From Paramecium tetraurelia (lineage: Eukaryota > Ciliophora > Oligohymenophorea > Peniculida > Parameciidae), in the NCBI RefSeq assembly GCF_000165425.1, contig NW_001799023.1, positions 149,924 to 213,923 on the forward strand: a stretch of 64,000 nt of DNA. Reading direction: 5' to 3'. Below are positions 34,950-48,139 of this stretch, piece after piece. The position numbers were made by a program, and so were the translations under genes. The notes beneath the pieces were generated by a model, which saw nothing but the letters and a program-made list of their open reading frames with translations, ran no database searches and was not told the DNA's origin. The first letter of the stretch is position 1, and the number at the start of each line of letters is the position of its first letter.

Positions 34950-36091
34950 AAGAGAATGATTATTTTTATTTATTTAATTATACTCAAAATTTGAATATAT
35001 AATCATCCTACTTTACAAACAATCTGCCCACCTGTCAAAGCCCTTGGTTTCGATTATAAAATGATATCCACAAATAATACTATTAAAAAGCAACCTCTAT
35101 ATCTCAGAATTTTAGTTATCTGAACTAAAAAAACACCGACATATTATACAAAATCAGTTCCCTCAGTTTAATTTTATTTCTAATATCTTTGGCTATATCT
35201 TAAATAAATAAATTAGCCCATCAAACGGAAGTGGTAAATAAAGCATAGGTAATAAATAACAAGTATATAATCGCAAACTAAAATCATAGCTGTTTTGTAC
35301 TCTCAGTAAAATTTATTCTTATTATAACTATTTAGCAATAGATGATATATGCAAGTCCAAAAATCAATTATGTCCACTTGCCTCATTATGTTTCAAATAT
35401 TTATATAGTTGCAGTATATCTGCTGCTGATCTTAGAATAAGAGAAATAAATTTGTTTAAAAACTTATTCATTATTGAGTATAAATGTAAATAATTACAAA
35501 ATTCTAAAAATAAAACTAATATTATACACAAATGTATCATTGAGGATTATGATTTATTATCTAATAAAAAATCGTACTTAACACTATTTTTAAATGTTCG
35601 TATTACAAAGGTATTATTTACAATGTTAAATGGAGAGATCATTTTCATATCTGTTGCAAAATTAAATATTTTTAGGCTATTTTATATCCTATTAGTATTC
35701 TAATTTTGTACTATTTTAGTGATTATTATTTTATATATTTAAATGCAAATAAATAGATATCTTGGATTCCTGCAAAATTGAATAAAAATAATAAGATTAA
35801 AGAATATCTAATATTTCCATGAACTTTTATATTAAATAAAAGATTTATTTTTATCATCAATAATATAATGCATTTTCACTTTAAAAGTATTTCAATTTGA
35901 ATGTTATTTTATGTTTGGTAATTCGATTTACTATTTTTTTTAGCCTTCTCCTCAGAAAATAGTATTTTTGTAAAAATATATGTTAGTTTTAATTAAAATG
36001 TTATTTTCACAATTTAAACAACAATTAAACATAAATTTACTTTAATATTAAATAGTATAATTTATTATATAAGTATTTAGTAATTCGAATT
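34950..36091. other. intergenic, 1,142 nt, between divergent genes
   Basis: Very AT-rich, unusually long for this region. A 35-codon minus-strand frame at 35364-35471 (MNKFLNKFISLILRSAADIL) ends in TGA; further open stretches lie beyond, but I could not splice them into a credible gene. No tRNA or repeat seen. Confidence 0.35.
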
Positions 36092-39000
36092 ATGAGTCGA
36101 ACTGAATAAGTATAGCCTACTATTAAGAGAATTCCAATACCAGAACAAAATATTCCATAACTTAAATTTCTAAAAAAACATAAATTTATGAGCCTCATTA
36201 GCGAAAATTAAAATTTTCTTTCGTAAGAAAGCCTCGATAAAACTGAAGATGCATGTATTTCAATAGATACAAAACAATAGAATGATCATAAATTTTATCC
36301 AAATCATCTTGGATAAAACGATAGTTGGATTTCAAAATTTTTTTTTCTGCATTACACTTCTTATGCTTTGCTTTTAAGAAGTGAAGTGTTAAACAAAAGA
36401 CTTAAAATTACAGACAAACACCTCCCAAAATTGTCTCCTGATGATGATTTATTAGAATAGGTCGAAAAAGCATAAAACAGAATTTAAAAACTGAACCTGA
36501 TTAGTTTTAGAACATTAGTTAAGCTCATATTTTTTGGCGAATTGAAATGGATAACAGGAAAATGTATTGTTACCTATGTTATAGAGTCCGTTTCAAAAAA
36601 TGGAATTTCTTTTATTATGAGTTTTGTCATAGGTAGTGTATCTTAAAATGATTACGAAAATGCTCATTATTATGGGATTATTTTAGTAATATTAAATTTC
36701 ATTTGTTTGTTGAGCAGGCATCATGCTGCCAATTATTCATTGGTATTTTCAACCAAAGCACGTCTAAGTTTAATAAATTTAGTATATATTAAATTGATTG
36801 GGTTAAATTCCTACTCATTTAAGTAAGCAAATATAGGCAAGATCTTAAATATAATATCTGGAGACATCAACACATTAGAATAAATGTTTAGTATGATATT
36901 TCCAAGTAGCGTTGTTATAATTTCAATGTTCTTCGCTTGTTTTATATTGTGGAATAGATTTGATGGCATAATTGGTTTATTGGCAGTCCTATTAGTATTT
37001 CTTGCATACCCAATTTAAATCATAATATAATCATACAATTAAGAAACCCTCAAATAAGCAAAACTTCATTAGGATTAAAGATTACGAATTACCAACCAAT
37101 TCATAGAAGGAATTAGATTAATAAAAATGTAAGCATGGGAATAAGCCTTTTAAAAAATGATAAGTGGTTTAAGACAAATTGAATATTTGAGTTTACTAAA
37201 AATACTCATAAGAACTGCAATAGATAGATTATTTTCTCAAACTTCACATATTTGGACAAGTTTATTATTTTTTATATTGTTATATTACTGTGATTTTAGA
37301 AATGGAATGAGGATGGCTGAGATGATTTCCACATTATAACTCTTAAATGTATTACGAGTTTCATGTGTATATATGGTTTCAAATGGAATATAAGCCTTTA
37401 TTTAAATTAAAGTTACTTTTGAGAGAATTGCAAATGTGTTAAACCTAGAAAATTTTGTGATGAATAAAGTTGATGATTTTAATGAAGTAAAGTAAATTGA
37501 GAAAGAACAAAGCAGAATTGAATTAATCAATTTTAGTGCATATTGGACACATTCAGTATCTGAAAATGATTAACCAATTTTAAAAAATTTGAATTTAAAT
37601 TTTTAAGAAGGAGAATTATGGGCTATCATTGGAAGAGTAGGATGTGGGAAATCAACACTTTTGCAATCTTTGTTATGTGAAATTCCAGCCTATAAAGGAT
37701 TAATTTTAATTGATGGATAAGAACCATAATAAAACAAATTAAAAATTGGTTATGTGGAATAAGAACCATTTTTATTTCCAGACACAATAAGAAATAATAT
37801 TTTATTTGGAAAAGCCTATAGTAAAACTTTGTATGAGAAGGTTATTTGGGTTGCATAATTGGAATCTGATTTTGAATTAATGAAATTTAGAGATAAGACA
37901 GAAATTGGAGAAAGAGGTATCACACTTTCTGGAGGATAGAAAGCGAGAATCTCTTTAGCCAGAGCTCTATATTAAATGCCTGATGTATACTTATTTGATG
38001 ATCCTTTATCTGCTGTTGATGCAAGTGTTGCTCAAAAAATATTCACAGTTGCTATTAAGCAATTCATTTTTGATTATCAATTAACCATTTATAAAAGCAA
38101 ACCTAAACCTATAGTTATTTTAGCCACTCATTAAATTTAATATGCAATAAAATGTGATAAAATTGCTATATTAAGCCATGGCGAGCTAATTGCTCAAGGT
38201 CCTTATGAATAAATAAAATTTCATTTGGAAATGATCAATAAAGATTTAGCTCAACAATTAGATAAAACTTAGAATGAAATCTAGAAATCAGATAATTTAG
38301 AATAATAACCTATTAAGTTGACAAAAGAAGGAGCTGATTTAAGTGATTCTAGGAATTTAACTGTTTCTGAATCAGATACATAATAAATCACTAATTTTTC
38401 AGTTTATATTAGATATTTTAGGAATTGGAAGTGCTTAGCTTTTATTTTGGTCTTAATTTTAGAGGTAGTCTATGAGATCTGCAAAATCTTATATTCGAGG
38501 GTGATCACATAATTTGAATTTTATGAAAAAAATGGGTAAACTAAAATCACATTTTTAATGTTGTCTTGTTTAGTGATTGGATTAATGGTTTGTAGTTTTA
38601 TAAAATATCTTATTAATATTAAATAAGTTCAAGCCACAACCCAAAATATTCATAAACAGATGATTAATTCAATTGCATAAGCTCCAATATCATACTTTGA
38701 TGTGAATCCTTCAGGAAGAATTATAAATAGATTTTCAAATGATTTGTCTTTGTGTGATAATTCAACAAACTAAGTTTGTTTGGATATTTTGGAAATGATT
38801 GGAAATTTCTTTATAGCCTTAATAACATTGGCCATCTTGCAACCATATTTTATTTTTGTTATTTTCTTTATAATTGCTCTTAACCTTTATCAATATAATT
38901 TTTATAATCAAATTGTCAGTTAATTGAAAGAAAATGAACTAATCCAGAGAAGTCCATTATTTGATTTCATAAAAAAAACACTAGGAGGATCTATTCAAAT

Positions 39001-40189
39001 AAAGGTGTATAAATAATAGAATTTATTCAAGAAACAATTTTTAGATCTATCAAATGTCTATAATTTAAATGCCTTAACTTATTTTTATTAGACAAGATCC
39101 TTTTGCTTTAACATAGATTTTATTGGATTTATTGCTTCCTCTATTAGTTTATTCATTTTTCTAAATTTGAATTACGATGATGTTGCTGTTTTCTCATAAG
39201 GTGTATTATTGTTGACCACATATAACGATGGACTATCATTAGGATTAAAATAATTGATAAATTTTGCAACTTAAATGAGTTCATATAATAGAATGTTCTA
39301 AATAATAGATGTGAAATCAGAAGCACCTTAAGTAAAAGAAGAAGATAGAAAAATATCAAATTTTCCAGAATCAGGTGATATTAAATTCCAAAATGTTTAT
39401 ATGAGATATAGATGTAATTCAGATTTAGTGTTAAAAGGATTAACATTTGATATAAAAAGTGGGTAGAAAATTGGTTGTGTGGGGAGAACAGGAGCTGGGA
39501 AATCTTCAATATTGTAAGTAATATTTAGAATGAATGAAATAGAAGATTACGAAGGATCCAAAATTGAAATCGCTGGAATTAATACCAAATTATTAGGCTT
39601 ATAAAAACTGAGAAGTAGCATTGGCATTATTCCATAATCTCCATTCTTATTTACTGGAAGTCTTAGATAAAATTTAGATCCTTTCAATTTATATGATGAC
39701 TAAGCCATTTGGTAAGCACTAGAAGTTGCAGGGTTAAAGGAATACACTAGATCTTTCTCGAATGGCTTATTAACAGATATTAGTGATGTTAATTCATTAT
39801 TCTCTGTTGGATAAAAATAATTAATTTGCTTAGCAAGAATTCTATTATATAAAAAGAAGATTATTGTTTTAGATGAAGCAACTGCTAATCTTGATATGAA
39901 AACAGATGATTTCATTTAAAATACACTTAAGCAATAACTAAAGGATTGTACACTTATTACTATTGCTCATAGATTGAACACTATTGCTGATTATGATAAA
40001 GTTATGGTCATTGAAAATGGAATTGTTCTAGAATTTGATGAACCATTTAATCTCTTAGCAAAATCTCTAGATTCAACCAACATAGATAAACCAACTCAGT
40101 TTTCTAAACTCGTATTAAATACTGGATATTCTAATTCTTAAGTTATTTTCGACATTGCCAAAAATAAATAGACTAGAATCTAACTATGA
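36092..40189 (+). CDS. ABC transporter, subfamily C (MRP/CFTR type), full transporter
   Basis: 1,365 aa with no intron, an uninterrupted frame. Layout TMD1-NBD1-TMD2-NBD2. NBD1: Walker [10 protein letters not shown], signature [16 protein letters not shown], Walker [14 protein letters not shown], switch His in LATHQIQY. NBD2: Walker [10 protein letters not shown], Walker [13 protein letters not shown], switch TIAHRLNT. In NBD2 the signature LSGGQ is replaced by [15 protein letters not shown], so one of the composite ATP sites may be weakened, as is common in ABCC proteins. ABCC members export organic anions and conjugates or regulate channels; substrate unknown. No TMD0 extension. TGA 40187-40189. 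Confidence 0.94.
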
Positions 40190-40636
40190 TTTTTATTATT
40201 TAATTTATGATTTTTTTTCTTTATAAATTAGAATGCGTTATAATCTTATATTATGATAAATTTATTTGAAAAATAATCATATATATTTTTATAACAATTA
40301 CAAATTCCACATTTCATGAATTAGTTTTCCAATTTGTTAACCATTCATAAATTTCAAAAATTAACCTCTAAGAATATAAATCATTTCTTAATATTTATTG
40401 TGCACTAGGATGGAGATATTCATACATAAACTCATTTACTACTTTTCTAATTATAAATAGATAGCCTTGATTATATAAAATTATATATCATATGTTTATC
40501 TATGATCTTTAGAACTCCAATTAAATTTGCAAATGATTTTACCTTAAGTAGTAATTTTGAGATATTTTTTATTCTTGAATTAATATTTTGTAAAAATATT
40601 ATATTATTATTCTTTTATATGAATTTTACATAATAT
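40190..40636. other. intergenic, 447 nt, between convergent genes
   Basis: AT-rich; no supported gene. The minus-strand neighbour might continue into it if an unplaced intron removes its TGA at 40637-40639. Confidence 0.35.
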
Positions 40637-41678
40637 TCAATATTTTCTTTCACATTTAGTTTTACATTATCTTAATGTATCTTATAAGCAAGTATCAAAC
40701 TATAATAACTGTGTAATGCTCTCTTACATTTGTCTAAAAGAAAAGAAATTCTTTCTTAATTCTTCATGTTACTATTCTAATTATTAGATTCTCTATTTCA
40801 TTTGTAAATCTGATATAGTTTTACTTGATAATATTTACTTCAACTCTTAAGTCAATTAATTCATCTACGATGTATAGCTATTAATAGAGGCTTATGTCCC
40901 TTTTACATCTAATTTAAGATTTTTTTAGATTTCTTTATTTTAGTTAGAATCGTAAGTGTTTTCACTTCTCACAAAAAAATTATTCTTTCCTTATTTCTTA
41001 TTTAAATTGTTTTTCAATTGGTCATATTAATCATTTTTATTATAAGCCAATAATTCATTGATTCCTCTTTTAATAACTTCAAAATTGGATTGCAATTGAT
41101 TTAGCAATACTTATGAAGTATTATCAGAGAGAGTTTTTTGTGAAGAGCAAGAAGAATTCCTTTCGTACCTTTCTTCTACGCTCACAATCAATGGTTAATC
41201 TTCAATATTTTAATTTGGAACTTGTTATTATTCTTTAGATTTAACCTTTAATAACAATGCTATTTACTATTCCACATGTGCTATCATTCCTAGTAAGTCA
41301 TAAGTGGGATTCATTTGAAATATTGTATAAAATTACTTTGTAGAGATTTATATTTGGGTCTTAATTCTATTACTAAATTCTATTAATTAGATTCTAGATT
41401 TTCTAGAAATAAAATATTAAATCCATGCACATAGACGAAGCAATTATATAATGACTCAATAAAAGTTTTGAATCTATTCTAATGGCTTATTTTCTAGAAC
41501 ATATAAGTGGCTATCAAAATTATTATTATTATAATATTATTCTATATTTGACTAATTATGTGATACCAAATTCATTCTTGATTTCAATAAGGAATTGATG
41601 TTTATTTATAAGTTTAGATATAATTGACGATAACTATAACTATATTTTTTACAATTAAACATTAACTGCTTCATTCAT
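40637..41678 (-). CDS. coiled-coil protein, unknown function
   Basis: A firmly open block runs from MNPTYDLLGMIAHVEQQIALL (codon at 41314) to TGA at 40637-40639, rich in Gln/Asn/Lys/Ser with coiled-coil stretches (MKQRIQQLEQQHEELRKNF). Upstream, MNEAVNVQLQKIQLQLSSII (ATG 41678) and ISTKQFYTIFQ are likely earlier exons joined by two or more short introns (for example GTATCACA...AAATATAG and GTGCATGG...TTCTAG) that I could not place with certainty. Product not recognised; about 300 aa. Only 41 nt separate this ATG from that of the divergent SNF2 gene. Confidence 0.55.
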
Positions 41679-41719
41679 AATTTTTATTTTATATTAAGAC
41701 CAATTAAAAAAGTGCAATA

Positions 41720-44700
41720 ATGTAGGAATCGCAACAATTACAATAAGGATAGAAAAAGCCAGAATTATACATTGGAAAGTTTTTCTGCTAATTTTAATGT
41801 AATGGCAACATGAACTGTAAAAATAAATTAAAGGTGAAGCTTAAGGTTTTTGACTAATAGAAGAAAGTAAAGTAAATGAAGAAGAAGAAGTTATATGTAG
41901 TTAGCAGTGATATTAATCATTTTGAATCAGACAGAATAGTTTGCAAAGTAAGAAAAGGGAAGGAGGTAATTAAGAAAGTATATAATAATCATGGTAAAAT
42001 TTTGCATTTATATGATGAAATATGGTTCTTTCTCTTGAATGCTGGGTATGTGAAATTAGGGGTGAGAATAACAAAACCAAACCAGTCAATTGTTGAAGTC
42101 GCTGAAGTTTCTGTGTATTTGACATAATTGGCTATAGATGATGATTACGAAATGAAGATAGACAGATACAACAAAAAGACAGAGCAATTAACCCCTGAAG
42201 AGGAAAACCAGATGGAGTTGTTAAAATATGCAAGACTCTCTTTGTTGTTGATGTTGGATTTTATGAATGTAACAATAGAGGAAAGTTGCTTAATTAAATA
42301 AAACAAGTAATTTAAGATCTTCTTTGCTTAATATTGCCAATTCTTTTAGAAATCCAATGTCAATTTTTCAATCAAAAGTTTGCTTAAATCATTTCCTCGT
42401 CCTATCATAGAAAAGTAACAATTATTTGAGACTTACATTAACAGTAAAAGGTTTAATAACAATTTATTTGAAAAAAAGTTGATACAAGACTTAGCAGTGT
42501 ATTAAACAGGCCCTTCAACTTTTTTGAATCAATTCAAGAAACCATATTCTCCAAAAATGGAAGAAATCTACCCAATCCATCATGAGCTATTTCAAAGAAT
42601 TGGTTTGGAATTTTTTTAATATGTTAAAACATTTATAAAGCGTTCAAAAAGTTCAGTGGATAATAAGTTTGCAGAATTGTATGATGATTATGTCTTAAAG
42701 ACTGTTTTTTTATGCACTTTTCAGATATCTGAAATAGTTTTGAAAGATTCCATGTATGCCAATTAGCATAAGAATCTGATAAAAGTTCGTAAATAAATTA
42801 CTGATACTTTGAGCAAATCTAACAGGGATCAACTCAACTTATTGAGTGATAACAATCTCAAAATTTACTAATATTCTAAAAATGCGATACTCGATTTATA
42901 TTTTGTTGACTTCAAGATAAATCGAAAATCTACTCAGCAATATTAAGATATTTTAAGTCAATTCTTTTCATAGAGGTTATTTTATTAGCAAAATATTTAA
43001 ACATATACAGAGTTTGAGAAACATGTATAAAAAGAAAAATTCGAGGAGATTAAGGAATAAATTAAATATCAAAAAGCAAATTATGAGTCTAATAAATAAG
43101 ATATAAATGACATTTTTCTAATAAATAAACTGATCCTTAAGGAATATGACACTCCAAAATTGATGTCATCTGAGCTTAAGAAACATTAGAAGGAAGCACT
43201 GTTCTGGATGCTCTATAGGGAAGGACATATCACTGATCACTAATTACAATAGAAGTAATAATTGTCTCCATTATGGTAGGAGTATAAATTATAAGGCGGG
43301 GAATCCTTATATGTCAATATGTTTACAGGTAAGGTATCTAAAGAGCTAGTGCCACTTCAAGAGACCAAGGGAGGTATTCTGGCCGATGAGATGGGTTTAG
43401 GGAAAACTCTAATGGCTCTGGCCTTAATTCTGGAAACCCTTAATCGTGAACATTAGACATTGATTGTAGTTCCTAAATCAGTGATAAAACAATGGGAGAA
43501 GGAAATAGTTAAGCATTCAAAACCGGAGAGTTTAAAGGTCTTAGTTTATTACTCTAAGAAATCCAGAAAGAACAAAACGATAGATTTTAAAAACTATGAT
43601 ATAATATTAACTACCTATGCTGTATTGAGCATAGACTTTTAAATTTGGAATTAAATAAATAATGTTAACATTGAATAGGATGGTAATGTAGCACAGAATG
43701 ATAGTTTAGTTGAAAGGGGATAATCTTTAGAGGAGGTCAGCGACTTATCTAATACTATGGATATTTATAATAGTAGTTCAGATGATGATGATAATTACTA
43801 GAGCTAGTCCTATTACAATCCTTTCTACGAGTATTGTCAGGAGAAGAGAAAGCAGGAGAGATAATTTAAATAATAATTGAGACAGAGAGTGAAGAAGGAA
43901 AAGTAAGAGAAATAAAAGAAGAAAAGGTAATTGAATCCGGAACAATTGGAGATAGCCAAGGAGCATAACAATTTATTTAAATAGAAATTTCATAGGGTCA
44001 TTTTAGATGAAGCTCATAATATCAAAATTAGATAAACATTGTAATCGAAGAGTGCCATTGCTTTGGATGCTGATTTCAGATGGTGTTTAACTGGAACTCC
44101 GATGCAAAATAAACATGATGATCTATTTAGTTTGCTGTAATTTCTGAAAGTTGAAACATTTTCTGAATAGTAATCTATTTTATTTAAGTTTTAGTTTTTG
44201 GTGGAATACCTACATTAACAAGGAAGAAAATGAAGATGATTAATAGAGAATATTATCTTAGATTTTGTAACCTATTATATTGAGGAGGACTAAGAACTCT
44301 TAAAGAATGGATGGTCTCAATTAAGTGGAGGAAGAAATCTGTTGGGTTGAATTTAATGAGAAAGAAAAAATACTGTATTAGAAACTATTAGCTGGTTCTC
44401 AAGATATCTTTAAGCATTTCACAATTGGTAAAAATAATAAAACTTACTTGCATATATTCTAAATCATCAATAAATTAAAGTTAGCATGCAACCATCCATA
44501 ATTAGCACTGAAGGAAATTAATTTGGATAAAACACCTATGGAAGAAGTGATAGACAGAATTAATTCTTTCTTCAATAACAAATAACAACATGCCAATATG
44601 ACAGAAGTATATAAGAAATCATTAGTGGAAAATATAAGAAATGGAGATTTATAGGAATGTGAAATTTGTACCAATACTTAAGTCGATACTTTTTGTTTGT

Positions 44701-45426
44701 CTTCTTGTGGCCATATCTTTTGTAGAAAGTAATCCATTCATTGAATCCCTAGGTGTTTCACATAAGCCATAAATTAACAGCAATTGTGTCCTGTATGTAG
44801 AGCGACCTTATCGATCACAGATTTAATTGAAATCAAAGTTGAAAATGAAAATGAATTTGAAGACTTGAAAACTTTGAAGTTTGGTCTAAGTTCCAAGTTA
44901 GAAGCCATTTTGAATAAAACTAAAATTGTCTAGCAATAAAAGGAGAAAGTCTTGATCTTCACTCAATCAGTTGATATGATACAATTGATTGATAATTTGT
45001 TTTAGGAAAACGGCATCGTTGCTTTTAGAATTACTGGATAGATGAGTGTTGAAAAGAGAGAGAAGGTGATTAAATAATTCAAAGAATCTTAAGATGCAAT
45101 TGCACTCTTACTCTCATTACGAGCTACATCCACAGGATTGAATCTCACTATGGCAAACAACGTATTTTTAGTTGACCCTTGGTGGAATGTATTTTTATAA
45201 ATAAATTAGCAAGCCTGCTATCGAAGATCAAGCCATCGGAAGAGCTGACAGGATTGGATAGCAAAATCAAGTTAAAGTTGTAAGATTCTTATGTAGAAAT
45301 ACTATTGAATAATCGATAAATTTGTTGCATTAGAAAAAGAAGTTCTAAATTAAAAGAACCTTTAGTGGTGAAGCTAAAAAAGCATAAGAGTTGGAGGACT
45401 TCAAATTTGTATTGTTTCAGTAATGA
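41720..45426 (+). CDS. SNF2-family DNA-dependent ATPase with RING finger, Rad5/Rad16/HLTF-like
   Basis: 1,210 aa, introns 44170-44194, 44729-44752 and 45189-45213. Helicase motifs: [65 protein letters not shown] and [24 protein letters not shown]3HC4 RING finger (CEIC ... [10 protein letters not shown] ... CPVC) lies between the two helicase lobes, the Rad5/Rad16 arrangement. An acidic/basic insertion ([12 protein letters not shown], then Lys/Glu-rich) splits lobe 1. Such proteins remodel DNA or chromatin and act as ubiquitin ligases in damage tolerance or repair. Over 500 residues precede the ATPase without a recognised domain; no clear HIRAN domain seen. Confidence 0.9.
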
Positions 45427-45732
45427 TCTAAATATTGTTATTTGTGAATCACACATTAAGATTTTAATAAATTATTCAAATTAGAAGTCAATCTACAACG
45501 TATTCTAAAATTTTAAATAGATAAAACATTATAGTGATTATATATTTTTTATTTTTTTATCATTATGAATGAAAGCTAAATTTTTGAATGCTTTACCAAG
45601 AATAATTAAAATACTTCTTTATGAATAAAAAGCAGATAAAATAAGACAAGCTTCTCAAAAAAAAAGTATTGTATTAAGAGTACTGGAAAACTATTTTTAT
45701 CTAATCCAATAGGGTCAAGGACTAGATCAAAG
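45427..45732 (+). other. intergenic or possible upstream exon, 306 nt
   Basis: A frame from ATG near 45565 (MNESQIFECF) joins the next gene's frame except for one TGA that no GT...AG intron removes; another frame gives MKAKFLNALPRIIKILLY. Neither could be linked, so the gene is started at 45733. Confidence 0.3.
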
Positions 45733-46937
45733 ATGGAGACACTAGCACAAATATTGTTGAACTTTAATCAAAAGAGAAAACCAGCCAAAATAACCAAAGA
45801 TAAGAGTAAGGTTTTGAGAAAGTATTATCAGAATAGAACCACAATCTTAAATTTCTTAAAGTAAAATTTTATAATTAAAAAGAATGAAAACCCAATTCAA
45901 GAAAATAGAATATTATAATAGAAGACTTAAAGTCAGGAATAAAATAAAGCTACTCAAACGAATGGATAAATTTAACCTGCTTCAACAAGTGTGGAAACTT
46001 AGACCATCACTCAAAAAAATACTCATCTTGATGCCAAGGATTCAGGAAAAAAAACTCACTTAGTAGATGTCAAAAAAGATATAAAATCTGATATTAAACC
46101 AATCGAAGGAAATTAAGTATCATCAAGCGCTACAATTTTGACCTCTTCTTAAGAGGAGTTGCATTCTATTATTAAAACTTAGACTAACTTTGGAATTAAT
46201 AAATAATAACAAAGAACTGCTTAAAAAATTGAAAAACATTTAAACGAATGTAAATAAATCAATTCTTAACTCTTACCAGCTTAATAATAGAATATTAATC
46301 AATTTGAAGAGAAGTAAGAATTAATTTAGGAAAGTCATGTTATTCCTTAAAATTAACCTTAAATTAAATAGACCTAGAAGATTAAAAGTAATAAAATGGA
46401 TAAAGAAATTGATTGTTTGCAAAAATAATAATTGGGAGGCAACTAAAAATTTGTACTTATAATTGATATCTTAGGAAAATTTAATTCATGATTAAATGTA
46501 AAGTCAACCATAGAATTCATCTGATAGAGTTTAATAATTATCTTAAACTATTGATTCAAAAGAAAATGTCTTAGGAAATGATAATCAACCATAAAAAGTT
46601 AATTCTCAACATGATGTCTTAAATGAAAATAACATCAAGTAATAGTCTGACTAAAAAGATCAAGCTAATGAATAAAATGAATCAGCTGAAAGCGTTACTA
46701 GAAATTAACTAAAAGCTGTTCATAAGGTTATGAGAACTTTGAATGAAAAAGTAAAGATATTATTTACAGAAGCTCCATTAAGATGATATGAAAATTTAAG
46801 TTATATGGGATGAAGTATTAGCTTAATCGTCTGATTTGGTACCTAATTTCGAGAAATTTATCTAATGCATTCAATTCTTGCATAAACTAGAAAAGGCACA
46901 TTTTGATTCATAAAAATTGACTGCTTAATTATTGTGA
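45733..46937 (+). CDS. Gln/Asn/Lys-rich protein, unknown function
   Basis: 387 aa, introns of 22 nt (after GGNQKF) and 19 nt (after TLNEK); both lengths give a final frame ending LTAQLL. N-terminus is basic (NFNQKRKPAKITKDKSK), the body is low-complexity with many Gln codons written TAA/TAG, and the last ~50 residues look folded (VIWDEVLAQSSDLVPNFEKF). No family recognised. The 19-nt intron is at the short limit for this genome, so the end is less sure than the middle. Confidence 0.5.
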
Positions 46938-48139
46938 TATCAATTGTGAAACATTACAAAAATATATAATTAATTAGATATAGTTGTAATATTTAACTGA
47001 AATTTCTTAAATTATTATATATATGATATGGTAGTTATTGAGACTGAAACTGGAAAAAATACTCATTTTTTTGTTATTCATTAAAAATAAGTTTAAATTC
47101 ATCTATGAAATTATCAAGTTCTTATTCTCTTAGTTATTTTATGTAGTTGATGTTTAACTTAGTAATAAATTTTCAATTATAAGTGTCACATTAAAATCTT
47201 CATTTTTTTTTCTTTAACCATATATAAATAAGTAATCATTACAGGGATAATATTTTAAGCATTTTAGAAGAGATCTCAAATGTATTGATTATTCTTGTAA
47301 TTCTGTTCTGATTAATTTTGTGTTTGAGTTACAAACTTGTCTAAGATTAATAATATCATTAATAGAGACAAAGTATTATGATATTTTGGTAATTCTAGTT
47401 GTTATCGATGCGATTATTTCAAAATCTCTTCTGTTTGAGTTTAAACTTCATATTTGATTTAATTAATAATGAAATTAAATTTTTCATTATATAAGTTTTT
47501 AATTTATATGTTAATAAAATGTTATTAATGAATATTGGAGTTACCATAGTAATCAAATATCTTATTCTACCAAAAATATTTCTTTTTAAATTTTTACGAT
47601 TATAAACTATTCGATTCAAAATATGCACAGCAAGTTTGATTATTAATTCTTTTTACGAAATTAAAATCTAAGTGATTTAGGTTTATTTTTTGTCTCAAAG
47701 TAATTATTTGAACTTGTTTATTTAAGTCCCATTCTATTTATTAAATTTCATAATTATCACTTTAAATAAAAAATAAAATTTTAGTTTGAAAAAAAATTTT
47801 TTAATAAAATTGATTGGAATATTCGACAATAGCTATACTTATTATTTATAATTATATTGCAAATGTTTGTGTGTTTTACCTTGTTTTGTTAAGAAATGGG
47901 ATTGAGATTTTGTGAAATCAGCAGAGACATTGGCCTACTTTATTAAATATAATATGCCATTAAAAAAATTAATTTGTCTTTTATAATAATGATAGAGTTC
48001 ACCTATTTGAGTCTTTGATCTATAATTTTACTTACTTTGGTTATAATTTATTGATATACAACTCAATCTGAAATTTTGTGTATTTCATAGGTTTATGAAA
48101 GCTGAATAAACATTAATCTGGTTTACATTCAAATTTTTA
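46938..48139. other. intergenic, 1,202 nt
   Basis: About 80% AT. A plus-strand frame around 47290-47455 encodes hydrophobic runs (ILVILVVIDAIISKSLL) but lacks a start and any family likeness; minus-strand frames are low-complexity. Probably the 5' region of the large cysteine-rich gene plus spacer. Confidence 0.35.

Noticed and set aside
36338-36346. Apparent frameshift at a T9 run near the start of the ABCC gene
   Set aside because: Recounting the run as nine T keeps one frame from ATG 36092 to TGA 40189; the gene is intact and intronless.
47419-47628. 69-codon minus-strand frame in the 1.2-kb intergenic region
   Set aside because: Composition is driven by AT-rich sequence (Lys/Asn/Ile/Leu) with no motif, start context or homology.
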